Program-made: the position numbers and the translations under genes | The notes under the pieces: model-generated | Told to the model about the DNA's origin: nothing | The model's database searches: none | What the model saw: only the letters and a program-made list of their open reading frames with translations | Shown: piece by piece, positions 37,183 to 46,545 of the stretch | How positions within the stretch are numbered: the stretch's first letter is position 1 | Layout: each line of letters begins with the position of its first letter | Origin: CAXBPY01 sp003455275 | GTDB lineage: Bacteria > Bacteroidota > Bacteroidia > Chitinophagales > UBA10324 | DNA length: 64,000 bases | Assembly (NCBI GenBank): GCA_963977675.1 | Contig: CAXBPY010000004.1 | Location: 10,253 to 74,252 of the forward strand | Reading direction: 5' to 3'

Positions 37183-37773
37183 CTACCTGTAATGATTCGC
37201 ACGGATGTTTTTCGCTGCGAGTGAAATAGTTTCTTCAATTCGTTTGGCGCGTGTCTCCAGCCTTTTCGCTTCAGTTATCCAATGAAGAATTATTTTTTTT
37301 GAAGAGGGCGGAAACGCTTCGAAGTTTTTGAAAGCAGTTTTATTCTTCAGAAATTTTTTCTGAAGATCTTCCGGAATAATGATGTTGTCAATTGCATCGA
37401 GCGCAAGCCATGTTCCGGTTTGCTTAGCGAGTTCAATCATTTCCATTCCTGCAGGAGCAATCAGTTTTTTCTTCAAAAGTTTTTCAACCCGCTCACGATT
37501 GAGTTTACTCCACTTGCTTTTCGGGTTTCGTTTCGAAAAAAATAAATAGAAACTTTCTGAATCGCGCTTGTTCGGTTTGCTGTCAATCCATCCGAAACAC
37601 AATGCTTCTTCTACTGCTTCAGGATAGTAAACACTTTTTGTCGGCGATTGCTTTCGATAAATAATTAACCAAACATTTTTTTCTTTCAGATGATTTGCAG
37701 CAAGCCACTTTCTCCACTGCGCCCGCGTGGGAGCGTGAAATGTTTTGCTTCCGTTTTTCAGCGCTTCCTTCAA
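37183..37773 (-). CDS. YdeI/OmpD-associated family protein
   Basis: 196 residues of the YdeI-type family: TFHAPTRAQWRKWLAANH, KNVWLIIYRKQSPTKSVYYP, EAVEEALCFGWIDSKPNK, FSKRNPKSKWSKLNRERVEK and a C-terminal PSSKKIILHWITEAKRLETR. The start codon is TTG, overlapping the stop of the upstream gene (TTGA at 37770-37773), which suggests translational coupling. Members bind or influence membrane-active peptides in Gram-positives, but the Bacteroidota copies are uncharacterised. Confidence 0.82.
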   Translation of the reverse strand: MKEALKNGSKTFHAPTRAQWRKWLAANHLKEKNVWLIIYRKQSPTKSVYYPEAVEEALCFGWIDSKPNKRDSESFYLFFSKRNPKSKWSKLNRERVEKLLKKKLIAPAGMEMIELAKQTGTWLALDAIDNIIIPEDLQKKFLKNKTAFKNFEAFPPSSKKIILHWITEAKRLETRAKRIEETISLAAKNIRANHYR

Positions 37774-39365
37774 TGAATAATTTTTTGCGTAAACGATTTT
37801 CCTTCTGAAAAAACAGTGAGAAGAAATATTCCGTGCGGCAGTTCGGTTAAATCAATATTCGCTTCAGTGGAGAAATATTTTTTCTCCATTATTTTTTTTC
37901 CGCTCATATCACTTACAATAATTTTTTCAATCGCATCGCCGCTGTTGGTGCGCACTGTAGATTTTCCATCAGAAGGATTCGGGAAAACAGAAATGAACTG
38001 CGACTCACTGGAAACAAGCGACACATTGGAAACGCAACCGTTGGTTGCTTTCATTCTTGTAAACCATATATCGAGCGAACCATCGCGCGTGCTTCCCCAT
38101 GCGGCGCTCAGTGTGTCATTACGCAAACACACACCCATAAAATCATTTCCGCTTTGCGAAAGAATATTGTTATACGCCACCAACGAATCACTCAAATGAA
38201 AATTTGGAAAAAAATTGGCGGAGTCATGACATCGGAATGCGGCATAAAATTCTGAAGCGGTTGCATATCCTGTTCCCGCAGCATTCCGGCGATCGCGCCA
38301 GGTAATTACAAGGTCGCCGTTCAAATCAAAATCGCCCCACATCATATCCTGCATCACTCCGTTGTTTACTGCATCATCGTTTACGCGAACAGGCGAAGTC
38401 CAGTTTACTCCGGCATCAAATGACTCAATAAAATAGATATCAAAATCAGTGGACCCGCATGGGAAAATAAAACCAAGATGATTTTGATTCGAAGGATCAG
38501 TGAGAAGTTTATATCCAAGCTTAGCTGAATCTGCTCCTCCGTTTGCAGTACAAATGTTCGAGGCAATAGCAGTATAATAAGCGAAGGAAGCCCCGTTGTT
38601 GGATGAGGAGGCAAGTATGTATTTCGGATAAATACTTTGTGAGGGGAGGTAACTTGGATACATCACAAAAAAATTATTTCCGCTGTAAGCCGGAGCAGGC
38701 ATCGGTTGCGCAAGAATGTTTCCAACCAAAAATCCGGTTGTGTCAATATATCTCCATGGAAAAAAATTGGCTCCTCCATTTTCAGAATGCGCCATGTACG
38801 GGCGATTAGGAGGTGACACCCATGAAGGCGGTTTGCTTGTGACAAAAATTTTGTCACCTGCATTGTTCACTGCAATCCATGGGCGATCAATTGGAAGTTT
38901 GTTCCCATCAGAGAGTCCGTCAATTGCCAGAACCGGTGCGCTCCAGTTCAAACCACCATTGGTTGATTTGCACACATACACGCCACCTGAATCAGGACTC
39001 TGGCGGTAATCAATGTAACTGAGAAATAAATTTCCGCTGGCATCAAATGTCATTGACACATCAGCAGATTTAAAAGTCGGTCTCAGGTGCGGCATGTTCA
39101 CTGCGTTGCTCCATGTTGCACCTCCATTGAAAGATGATTTCACTTTAATAGTGAGTCCGGTTCCCGAATTGAAAACAAAACCCATCCAGGCAATCACCAT
39201 GTTCTGTGTGTTTGTTGGATTCACGGCAATGTATGGTTCGCCATCAAAAACATTTCCGTTCGAAATGTCAATGTCTTGGGCAACTGAAGTGTTTGGTGAA
39301 AAGTGAAAGGTGAAAAGAAATAAGAGAAAGAAGATGGGTGAGGGATGAGGGATGAATCTTTTCAT
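37770..39365 (-). CDS. Secreted BNR/sialidase-like beta-propeller protein with T9SS sorting domain
   Basis: 531 residues from the ATG at 39363-39365. The signal peptide (MKRFIPHPSPIFFLLFLFTF..VAQ) is composed of two short DNA repeats. The body shows Asp-box-like repeats of a sialidase-type propeller (SSFNGGATWSNAVNM, STNGGLNWSAPV, SSNNGASFAYY, ESFDAGVNWTSPV) and ends in a T9SS sorting domain (VFPNPSDGKSTVRTNSGD, LPHGIFLLTVFSEG, ending QKIIH). I see no complete sialidase active site (the Arg triad cannot be placed), so binding or hydrolysis of glycans is open. The stop overlaps the TTG start of the YdeI-like gene. Confidence 0.85.
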   Translation of the reverse strand: MKRFIPHPSPIFFLLFLFTFHFSPNTSVAQDIDISNGNVFDGEPYIAVNPTNTQNMVIAWMGFVFNSGTGLTIKVKSSFNGGATWSNAVNMPHLRPTFKSADVSMTFDASGNLFLSYIDYRQSPDSGGVYVCKSTNGGLNWSAPVLAIDGLSDGNKLPIDRPWIAVNNAGDKIFVTSKPPSWVSPPNRPYMAHSENGGANFFPWRYIDTTGFLVGNILAQPMPAPAYSGNNFFVMYPSYLPSQSIYPKYILASSSNNGASFAYYTAIASNICTANGGADSAKLGYKLLTDPSNQNHLGFIFPCGSTDFDIYFIESFDAGVNWTSPVRVNDDAVNNGVMQDMMWGDFDLNGDLVITWRDRRNAAGTGYATASEFYAAFRCHDSANFFPNFHLSDSLVAYNNILSQSGNDFMGVCLRNDTLSAAWGSTRDGSLDIWFTRMKATNGCVSNVSLVSSESQFISVFPNPSDGKSTVRTNSGDAIEKIIVSDMSGKKIMEKKYFSTEANIDLTELPHGIFLLTVFSEGKSFTQKIIH

Positions 39366-39461
39366 TATAAAATTTTTTTTGAAATCCAAAACCTATTGTG
39401 AATATCGAAACAGATGTGAAGTAATAAAATTATGATACAGACATAAGATGTAGATCATAGT

Positions 39462-39887
39462 TTAATTCATATTCTCATATGCAATCAGTTTCTTTTTTCT
39501 TTCTTCAGAAAGCGGAACAGATTTCCCGGTTGCATAATCATAACACACCAAAACCGCACTTCCTTCAGCCGCAGTTTCTTCTTTAGAATTTTTTTCGCGG
39601 ACAATTTTCCATTCGAGGTCAAAACTTGATTTACCAATTCGGGAACACCGGGTGTAAACAGAAACAATTTCACCAAAGAAAAGTGGAGCACGGAAATTCA
39701 ATTCGAGTTTTGCAAGTATTAATCCTTCCTGCTTGCTCCAGTCAACACCATCACTCACTACATCTTTGAAATACTGAAGCCGGGCATATTCTACATAAGT
39801 AGCGTAAGCCGCATTGTTTACATGACCCATCATATCCGTGTCTTTGAAACGGACTTGTATTGGTGTTTTGTGTTTGAAATTTTCCAT
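39462..39887 (-). CDS. Acyl-CoA thioesterase, 4-hydroxybenzoyl-CoA thioesterase type
   Basis: A 141-residue hot-dog-fold protein: VRFKDTDMMGHVNNAAYATY with the catalytic Asp, VEYARLQYF, LAKLELNFRAPLFFGEIVSV and SFDLEWKIVRE. The start is the ATG at 39885-39887; a longer open frame to 40007 would run into the divergent gene. A -7-like box TACATTCG (minus strand, 39902-39895) ends only about seven bases before the ATG, so the transcript may be almost leaderless. Related enzymes hydrolyse short acyl-CoAs. Confidence 0.88.
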   Translation of the reverse strand: MENFKHKTPIQVRFKDTDMMGHVNNAAYATYVEYARLQYFKDVVSDGVDWSKQEGLILAKLELNFRAPLFFGEIVSVYTRCSRIGKSSFDLEWKIVREKNSKEETAAEGSAVLVCYDYATGKSVPLSEERKKKLIAYENMN

Positions 39888-39917
39888 AGAATGGCGAATG
39901 TAATTGGAAGTTAAAAA

Positions 39918-41876
39918 ATGAATTTTCCCCTTCTGAAAAAAATCACAATGAAAGTTAAGTTTGCTTTCGTGTTCCGCAATTACAATATAAAATCTCTCTG
40001 GACTCACTGGGCAGTAATGGCGGTGGATTGCCTGGTAGTAATTGTATCGATCATTCTTGCTTACCTTCTTCGTTTCAATTTTAAAATTCCGGATGCAGAA
40101 ATTTCGCTGATACCAAGGGCTGTCGTTTCGCTGTTCGCTTTCCGATTTGTTTTCTTTTTGCTCTTCCGCACATATGCAGGTATGATTAAATACACGAGTT
40201 CGGAAGATGCGCAGCGGATTTTTATTTCAGTAACACTTTGCACTTCTACACTGGGGATTCTCAATTTTATTGTCGAACAATTTCAGCCGCACTATTTAGT
40301 TCCGTTTTCAATTCTGCTGATTGATTATTTCATCAGTATGTTTTTGCTTGCAGCGTATCGCATTGCAGTGAAAACTATTTATGAAGAAGTGGTGAAAAGC
40401 AAGAAACCAAAAACTACTGTGATTATTTATGGTGCGGATGAAAACGGAGTAATTACCAAACGAACGCTGGAACAAGACCGCAAGAAAAATTATGATGTAG
40501 TTGCATTTATTGACCGCAATCCGGCGCGACACACTTCTAAAATTGAAGGCGTGAGTGTGTATAATACCGACCGCGACCTGGATAAACTTTTGGCAACCGG
40601 CGAAGCTGAATTGCTGATTCTGAGTGATACAAGAGTAAGTGCTTCAGAAAAAAATAAAGTAATTAATACTTGCCTTAAGTATGATGTGAAGGTGCTGACC
40701 GTTCCACCGGCTACAAAATGGATTAACGGAGAACTTAGCGTTAATCAGATTCGATCCATTCGCATTGAAGATATTCTGGAACGGGATCCCATTGAGCTAA
40801 ACAAAGAGAGCATTGAAAAACAAACGCGCGGAAAAAGAATTCTCGTTACAGGTGCCGCAGGCTCCATTGGTCAGGAAATTGTTCGGCAGCTTGCACACTT
40901 TCATCCTGAGTTGCTGATCTGTTTTGATCAGGCGGAAAGCCCACTGCACGAACTCGACCTTGAGCTGCAACATGATTTTCCTGAACTGCGATATGAAATT
41001 GTGCTGGGAGATGTGCGGGTATATGAGCGCCTTGAAAAAGTGTTCAAAGTTCTGAAACCGGAATTGGTTTTTCACGCGGCTGCATACAAGCATGTTCCGC
41101 TTATGGAAAATAATCCTTCGGAAAGCATACTTACCAATGTGCTGGGAACAAAAAATGCTGCGGACCTTTCAGTGAAATATGGAGTTGAAGTTTTTGTTCT
41201 TGTAAGCACTGATAAAGCTGTAAACCCAACCAATGTGATGGGAGCAAGCAAGCGTGTTGCAGAAATTTATGTGCAGTCGCTTGATATGAAAATAAAAAAA
41301 GAAGCAAGAGAGAATCCGACTCGCTTTATCACCACCAGGTTCGGAAATGTTCTTGGATCGAATGGCTCTGTACTTCCGCGTTTTCGTCAGCAGATAGAAT
41401 CAGGTGGGCCGCTCACCGTTACTCATCCGGAGATTACAAGATTCTTTATGACTATTCCAGAAGCATGTCAATTGGTTTTGGAAGCAGGCGCAATGGGAAA
41501 TGGAGGAGAGATTTTTATTTTCGATATGGGCGAGCCGGTTAAGATTATTGACCTTGCGAAGAAGATGATTCAGTTAAGCGGACTTCAGTTGAACAAAGAC
41601 ATTAAGATTGAATTCACCGGTCTGCGCCCGGGAGAAAAATTATTTGAAGAGTTGCTGGCGAATGCTGAGAATACTATTCCAACACATCACACAAAAATCC
41701 TGATTGCAAAAGTGCGCGAGTATGAATTCGAACAAGTTGAAGATGAAATAAGAGAATTGATTTCTCTCTTTGATAAGCAAAACAATCATACAATTGTTGC
41801 GAAGCTGAAGCAGCTGGTGCCTGAATACATCAGTAATAATTCACCGTATGAGGAATTAGATATTAAAGTCATGTAG
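39918..41876 (+). CDS. Membrane-bound nucleotide-sugar 4,6-dehydratase (FlaA1/PglF/WbpM type)
   Basis: 652 residues. Four membrane helices (about residues 30-150) lead into a nucleotide-binding CoA-binding-like Rossmann domain (VIIYGADENGVITKRTLEQD) and then an extended SDR domain with ILVTGAAGSIGQEIVRQLAH (about 305-324), VFHAAAYKHVPLMENNP, and VSTDKAVNPTNVMGASKRVA. The SDR Tyr is replaced by Met in a TDKAVNPTNVMGASK block, as is usual for these UDP-GlcNAc C6-dehydratases. Likely the first committed step toward a rare sugar in a surface polysaccharide. The start may also be the second ATG (39948). No glycan gene cluster is nearby. Confidence 0.9.
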   Translation: MNFPLLKKITMKVKFAFVFRNYNIKSLWTHWAVMAVDCLVVIVSIILAYLLRFNFKIPDAEISLIPRAVVSLFAFRFVFFLLFRTYAGMIKYTSSEDAQRIFISVTLCTSTLGILNFIVEQFQPHYLVPFSILLIDYFISMFLLAAYRIAVKTIYEEVVKSKKPKTTVIIYGADENGVITKRTLEQDRKKNYDVVAFIDRNPARHTSKIEGVSVYNTDRDLDKLLATGEAELLILSDTRVSASEKNKVINTCLKYDVKVLTVPPATKWINGELSVNQIRSIRIEDILERDPIELNKESIEKQTRGKRILVTGAAGSIGQEIVRQLAHFHPELLICFDQAESPLHELDLELQHDFPELRYEIVLGDVRVYERLEKVFKVLKPELVFHAAAYKHVPLMENNPSESILTNVLGTKNAADLSVKYGVEVFVLVSTDKAVNPTNVMGASKRVAEIYVQSLDMKIKKEARENPTRFITTRFGNVLGSNGSVLPRFRQQIESGGPLTVTHPEITRFFMTIPEACQLVLEAGAMGNGGEIFIFDMGEPVKIIDLAKKMIQLSGLQLNKDIKIEFTGLRPGEKLFEELLANAENTIPTHHTKILIAKVREYEFEQVEDEIRELISLFDKQNNHTIVAKLKQLVPEYISNNSPYEELDIKVM

Positions 41877-41886
41877 GAAAAAAAAA

Positions 41887-42459
41887 TCAGCCAAGCCTTT
41901 TCAGAAGGATTCCTTCAATAAGTTCCGGGAGGAACTGCGGTTTCACAATTCTCCAATTGATTTCAGAAAATTTTTCACCCATATAAATGAAATGCTCGAG
42001 GTGAACTCGGTGCATTTCCTCATATACATGCTCGCGGAAATTCACAGCAGCAATCCATCCGCCTTCTTCTGAAATATCTTCATACCATTCTTCATAATAG
42101 CAATCATCGGATGCATGAAAGTTCAAAACATTTTCTCCGATCAGCATGAACCGGTTGATTCCATTTTCAATAAACACATCAATTACTTCGCGCTTCAGAA
42201 TCATAATGTCGTTGCTTAGTGCATCATTCCACTCACCAATCAATTCGATCACGGCAAAGCGATTTTCATAATCTGCAAAAAGAATTTTCATAAACAAAGT
42301 TGAAGAGCCAAACTCATCCCACTGAGGGTGTATGTAGAAATTGTAAATCTTGTTTGAGTATTCAAACTCACTGTAAGTCCGATGAAAGAATGGTGACCGC
42401 TTATCTTCTTCAGAAGTGTAGATATCTTTCCAGTTGTAATATGGTTCTATATCGTGCAA
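41887..42459 (-). CDS. Conserved hypothetical protein (190 aa)
   Basis: A soluble, very acidic and aromatic protein (HDIEPYYNWKDIYTSEEDKR, RSPFFHRTYSEFEYSNKIYN, FMLIGENVLNFHASDDCYYE) with no signal peptide or membrane helix. It is convergent with the dehydratase gene with a 10 bp gap. I recall homologues only as hypothetical proteins of Bacteroidota; no motif points to a function. Confidence 0.72.
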   Translation of the reverse strand: MHDIEPYYNWKDIYTSEEDKRSPFFHRTYSEFEYSNKIYNFYIHPQWDEFGSSTLFMKILFADYENRFAVIELIGEWNDALSNDIMILKREVIDVFIENGINRFMLIGENVLNFHASDDCYYEEWYEDISEEGGWIAAVNFREHVYEEMHRVHLEHFIYMGEKFSEINWRIVKPQFLPELIEGILLKRLG

Positions 42460-42549
42460 GCTGTATCAGTTATTAGTAGAATCGTTGTTAGTTATTAGCA
42501 ATACAAAAATCTTCAATCATAAATATTCTAAAATCTAAAATCATAAATC

Positions 42550-43362
42550 TTAAATCTTGCGTTTGTGCATCTCCATCACTTTCCTCACACTTCCGAATTC
42601 AAGCAATATTCCTCTCGCTCTTTTATAATCCCATGCGAATTGCCGCATCAGCATTTTAGCACCGCGTTCAATCAGTTTTTCATTGGTGAGCTGCATGTCT
42701 ACCATTTTGTTATCGAGCACTTTTCCCAACTGAATCATTACTGAAGTTGAAATCATATTGAGAACAAGTTTCTGTGCAGTTCCTGCTTTCATTCTGGTGC
42801 TACCGGTTACAAATTCAGGGCCCACAACTACCTCAACCGGGAAATCGCAAGCTGAAGCAAGCGGTGAATTCAAATTACAAGTGATTCCTCCTGTTTGAAT
42901 TTTATTATTCCTGCATTGCTGCAACGCACCAATCACATAAGGGGTGGTTCCACTGGCTGAAATTCCAATTACCGTGTCATTTTCATTCACACTATAAGAT
43001 TGTAAATCTTTCCATCCCTGATTTGGATCATCTTCTGCAAACTCTTGCGCTTTTCGAATAGCTGCATCGCCGCCGGCAATTATTCCATTTACTAATCCGT
43101 GTTCCACACCAAAAGTTGGAGGGCATTCGGAAGCATCTACAATTCCCAATCGTCCGCTGGTGCCACTTCCGAGATAAAATATTCTTCCGCCATTTTTCAT
43201 TTTCGGAATAATATGATTCACTAAAGATTCAATTTGGGGAATGGATTTCTGCACCGCTTCGGCCACCGTTTTGTCTTCACGATTTATATTGGAGAGCAGA
43301 TCATGAACGCTCATTTGCTCTAATTGATTGTAGCGGCTATTTTCTTCAGTTGTTTTTTGCAT
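42550..43362 (-). CDS. murQ: N-acetylmuramic acid 6-phosphate etherase
   Basis: Cleaves the lactyl ether of MurNAc-6-phosphate to give GlcNAc-6-phosphate, for recycling of cell wall sugars. The 270 residues include the SIS-domain motifs GGRIFYLGSGTSGRLGIVDA, SECPPTFG, ISASGTTPYV and EFVTGSTRMKAGTAQK. I start at the ATG at 43360-43362. A -7 box TACTTTTG (minus strand, 43375-43368) ends five bases before it, which would make the transcript leaderless. The MurNAc kinase partner is not in the window. Confidence 0.93.
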   Translation of the reverse strand: MQKTTEENSRYNQLEQMSVHDLLSNINREDKTVAEAVQKSIPQIESLVNHIIPKMKNGGRIFYLGSGTSGRLGIVDASECPPTFGVEHGLVNGIIAGGDAAIRKAQEFAEDDPNQGWKDLQSYSVNENDTVIGISASGTTPYVIGALQQCRNNKIQTGGITCNLNSPLASACDFPVEVVVGPEFVTGSTRMKAGTAQKLVLNMISTSVMIQLGKVLDNKMVDMQLTNEKLIERGAKMLMRQFAWDYKRARGILLEFGSVRKVMEMHKRKI

Positions 43363-43516
43363 CACCGCAAAAGTAAAAGGTGCATTGATGATTTTGGGTG
43401 AAAGAAGAAAAGTGAAAGGAGAAAACTTTTAGAAAAAAAATTCTGCCAACTGTCATCGCGATTTTCATCGGGATATTCGCTTTGCTTCGAACTGCTTACT
43501 GTATTTCTTTGCACGC

Positions 43517-45046
43517 TTGAAAAGTAAATTCACGATATGGATGCCGCTTGCATTTGCGGTAGTGCTCGCCATGGGAATTCAAATGGGAGTTCTTCTTTCC
43601 TCTCAACCCAAACTAGGCAGCAGTAAAAACATGAGCCCGATTGATGAAGCGCTCGCATATATCTCTGCTAAATATGTTGACACCATTGACATCAGTTCAC
43701 TTAATGAAAAAGGGATTGAAGCGCTGCTCCAGCAACTGGATCCGCACAGCATTTATATTCCAAAACCAGAATTGAGTGATGTCAACAACCAGATCAAGGG
43801 AAGCTTCGACGGAATAGGATTAGAATTTTTTGAAGTCTTTGATACAGCTACTGTTGTGAGTGTACTGGATGGTGGCCCGTCAAAACTGGTGGGAATAACA
43901 AAAGGCGATAAGCTGGTGAGTATAGATGATTCGCTGGTAGCCGGAAAAAATTATTCGGAAGAAAGACTCAGATCCAAACTTAGAGGCGAAGGCGGAACAA
44001 AAGTGAAAGTGGGAGTAAAGCGTCGCGGACAAAAGGAAATAAAGTATTTCGAAATCACTCGCGGAAAAGTTTTGGTGTCAAGCATAGTTTCATCGTATAT
44101 GATTGATCAAAATATTGGCTATATCAAAGTTGAGCGATTCAGCGAAACAGTTGCTGATGATTTGCATCGTTCATTGGAGAAACTGAATTCTTTGGGCATG
44201 AAAAAACTAATTTTTGACCTGCGTGGAAACGGCGGCGGAGTACTTGATATAGCAGTGCAGATGGTGGATGAATTTCTTGATGAAAAAAAATTAGTTGTGT
44301 ATACCAAGGGAAGAGTTTATCCGCGTCAGGATTATTATGAAAGCAAACCCGGCCTTTTTGAGAAAGGAGAAATGTGTGTGCTCATTGATGAAGAGAGTGC
44401 AAGTGCAAGCGAAATATTTGCAGGTGCTCTGCAGGACTATGACCGCGCAACCATTGTGGGCAGAAGAAGTTTTGGAAAAGGATTGGTGCAGGAACAATAC
44501 ATGCTGAGTGATAGCAGCGGGCTACGCATAACGGTTGCTAGATATTATACACCTTCCGGGCGCTGCATTCAGAAATCATACAGCGATGGCCAGGAAAACT
44601 ATTATCACGAAATGTTGAACCGATTTACAAAGGGAGAACTCACGAATAAAGACAGCATCAAAATCACTGACACAACACGGTATTACACTGTTTCCGGAAG
44701 GGTTGTTTATGGCGGAGGCGGAATTATGCCTGATCAGTTCGTTCCAATTGATACAGCCGAAATAAATTTCTCCATTTCAGGATTGAGTAATTACAGGATC
44801 CAGGAAGCAGGATATCAGTTTGCAATAAATTACAATCGTGTTTTCTCCGTACAGGATTTTCCAGTTGCAGAAAAACTTCTTGATTATTCGGTAGAAAAAC
44901 TTTCAATCGAACAAAAAAACCTGCTTGGAAAAAAACTTGAAATGCTGAGTGCAAAAATTTTGTATGATGACAATTATTACTATAAACTCATCAATCAAAC
45001 TGACATGGATGTATTGAAAGCTTTGGAAGTATTGAAGAAAAAATAA
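43517..45046 (+). CDS. C-terminal processing peptidase (S41 family, CtpA-like)
   Basis: 509 residues, N-terminal anchor (WMPLAFAVVLAMGIQMGVLL), then PDZ (FDGIGLEFFEVFDTATVVSV, GGPSKLVGITKGDKLVSIDD) and S41 protease domain (KKLIFDLRGNGGGVLDIAVQ, ESASASEIFAGALQDYDRA with the nucleophile Ser near residue 296, and SFGKGLVQEQ with the base Lys near 321). The start codon is TTG: the frame has no ATG between the stop at 43430-43432 and the anchor. Periplasmic; trims C-termini of exported or damaged proteins. Confidence 0.92.
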   Translation: MKSKFTIWMPLAFAVVLAMGIQMGVLLSSQPKLGSSKNMSPIDEALAYISAKYVDTIDISSLNEKGIEALLQQLDPHSIYIPKPELSDVNNQIKGSFDGIGLEFFEVFDTATVVSVLDGGPSKLVGITKGDKLVSIDDSLVAGKNYSEERLRSKLRGEGGTKVKVGVKRRGQKEIKYFEITRGKVLVSSIVSSYMIDQNIGYIKVERFSETVADDLHRSLEKLNSLGMKKLIFDLRGNGGGVLDIAVQMVDEFLDEKKLVVYTKGRVYPRQDYYESKPGLFEKGEMCVLIDEESASASEIFAGALQDYDRATIVGRRSFGKGLVQEQYMLSDSSGLRITVARYYTPSGRCIQKSYSDGQENYYHEMLNRFTKGELTNKDSIKITDTTRYYTVSGRVVYGGGGIMPDQFVPIDTAEINFSISGLSNYRIQEAGYQFAINYNRVFSVQDFPVAEKLLDYSVEKLSIEQKNLLGKKLEMLSAKILYDDNYYYKLINQTDMDVLKALEVLKKK

Positions 45047-46189
45047 TCAATGTTTCAAAACCTCTCTTGCGATCACCAACTTCTGAATTTCACTTGTTCC
45101 TTCTCCAATTGTGCAAAGCTTTGAGTCGCGGTAAAATTTTTCTACAGGAAAATCTTTTGTATAACCATATCCGCCGAAAATCTGAACTGCATCAGTTGAA
45201 ACTTTCACTGCTACTTCACTTGCATAATATTTTGCCATGGCGGCTTCCTTCGTCATTTTCTCTCCGCGGTTTTTCATATCAGCAGCTTGCAGGGTGAGTA
45301 TTTCAGCTGCTTCAATTTGAGATTTCATATCTGCAATCTTGAAAGCAATTCCCTGGAAATGCGAAATTGGTTTATCGAACTGGTGGCGCTCCTTCGAATA
45401 TTTTATACTTGCTTCATAAGCGCCCTTTGCGATTCCTAGCGCGAGTGAGGCAATCGAAATTCTTCCGCCATCGAGAACTTTCATCGCCTGGATAAATCCT
45501 TCTCCTTCTTTCCCGAGCATATTTTCAGAAGGAATCCGGCAGTTGTCAAAAATCACTTCAGTCGTTTCTGAAGCGCGCATTCCCAGTTTGTTTTCCTTTT
45601 TACCTGCACTCAATCCCGGTGTTCCCCGCTCTACAACAAAGGCAGTCATACCATGACTGTCGCGTACATCGCCAGTGCGGGCAATTACCACCATCGCATC
45701 GCTGCTGTTGCCATGAGTGATCCAGCACTTGGTTCCGTTAATAACCCAGTCATTACCATCACGCTTTGCTACACATTTCATGTTCATGGCGTCGCTTCCT
45801 GTGTTGGGCTCTGTTAATCCCCAGGCGCCAATCCATTTTCCTGTTGCCAGCTTTGGCAAATACTTTTTCTTCTGCTCTTCATTTCCGAAATACATAATGT
45901 GCCCTGTGCAAAGTGAATTATGCGCTGCAACAGAAAGCCCTATGGAGCCGCAAACTTTTGCAATCTCACTCACCACAGAAATATATTCGAAGTAACCAAG
46001 ACCGGCACCGCCATATTCTTCCGGCACCAGCACACCAAGGAAACCATGTTCACCCATCTGGTGGAATAAATCTTTCGGGAATTGCTGCGATTCATCCCAC
46101 TCCATTACATGCGGACGAATATGTTTTTCCGCAAAGTCGCGGACAGATTGAGTGATGAGCTGAAGATTTTCAGAAGTCGTGAATTCCAT
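45047..46189 (-). CDS. Acyl-CoA dehydrogenase
   Basis: 380-residue FAD flavoprotein of the short/medium-chain class: GAWGLTEPNTGSDAMNMKC, NGTKCWITHGNSSDAMVVIA, SIASLALGIAKGAYEA and the C-terminal DAVQIFGGYGYTKDFPVEKF, where the family's catalytic Glu falls in the REHQF/YRDS.LCTIGEGTSEIQ region. With HMG-CoA lyase in the same window it may act on isovaleryl-CoA or a similar branched substrate, but substrate cannot be read with certainty. It abuts ctpA with no intergenic base. Confidence 0.92.
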   Translation of the reverse strand: MEFTTSENLQLITQSVRDFAEKHIRPHVMEWDESQQFPKDLFHQMGEHGFLGVLVPEEYGGAGLGYFEYISVVSEIAKVCGSIGLSVAAHNSLCTGHIMYFGNEEQKKKYLPKLATGKWIGAWGLTEPNTGSDAMNMKCVAKRDGNDWVINGTKCWITHGNSSDAMVVIARTGDVRDSHGMTAFVVERGTPGLSAGKKENKLGMRASETTEVIFDNCRIPSENMLGKEGEGFIQAMKVLDGGRISIASLALGIAKGAYEASIKYSKERHQFDKPISHFQGIAFKIADMKSQIEAAEILTLQAADMKNRGEKMTKEAAMAKYYASEVAVKVSTDAVQIFGGYGYTKDFPVEKFYRDSKLCTIGEGTSEIQKLVIAREVLKH

Positions 46190-46545
46190 TATACTTTTTT
46201 TTACTTGTCCCGAACTGGTTTTTGGGCGGGCGCGAATGTAATTGAAAGAAGAAATAATGATTCTTCGGCTAAAAGTGTGAGGCGATGAAGATTTATAAAA
46301 TTATGCCCTTTAATCACCATTTATTTTTTGAAAATAATTTCTCAACTTTTAATGGTCCATTTTATCTCCCAAGATGTTTAGCCAAAAAAGATTATCATTT
46401 AGAAAGTTTTATAGATAATAAGCTTGTATAATTTATTGTAATCAAAAACTGTCCTAAATAATTTCTGCTCTGTATTTTGCAATGTGGATTGGGTTTCTAT
46501 TTTTGCCCTCCCAAAAATTTTACCCTCCTCTAAATTTTAATCAAA
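46190..46545. promoter_or_regulatory. Intergenic region upstream of rplA
   Basis: 356 bases without a convincing gene, AT-rich in the second half. It should hold promoters for both flanks: a minus-strand TACATTCG (46240-46233) for the acyl-CoA dehydrogenase and the box described separately for rplA. There is no rplK, nusG, secE or tRNA remnant in it. Confidence 0.5.
46476..46505 (+). promoter_or_regulatory. Predicted promoter of rplA-rplJ-rplL-rpoB
   Basis: TTTG (46476-46479) and TATTTTTG (46498-46505) with an 18-base spacer match the Bacteroidota consensus. The start would fall around 46511, leaving a leader of about 35 bases before the GTG of rplA. Confidence 0.6.
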
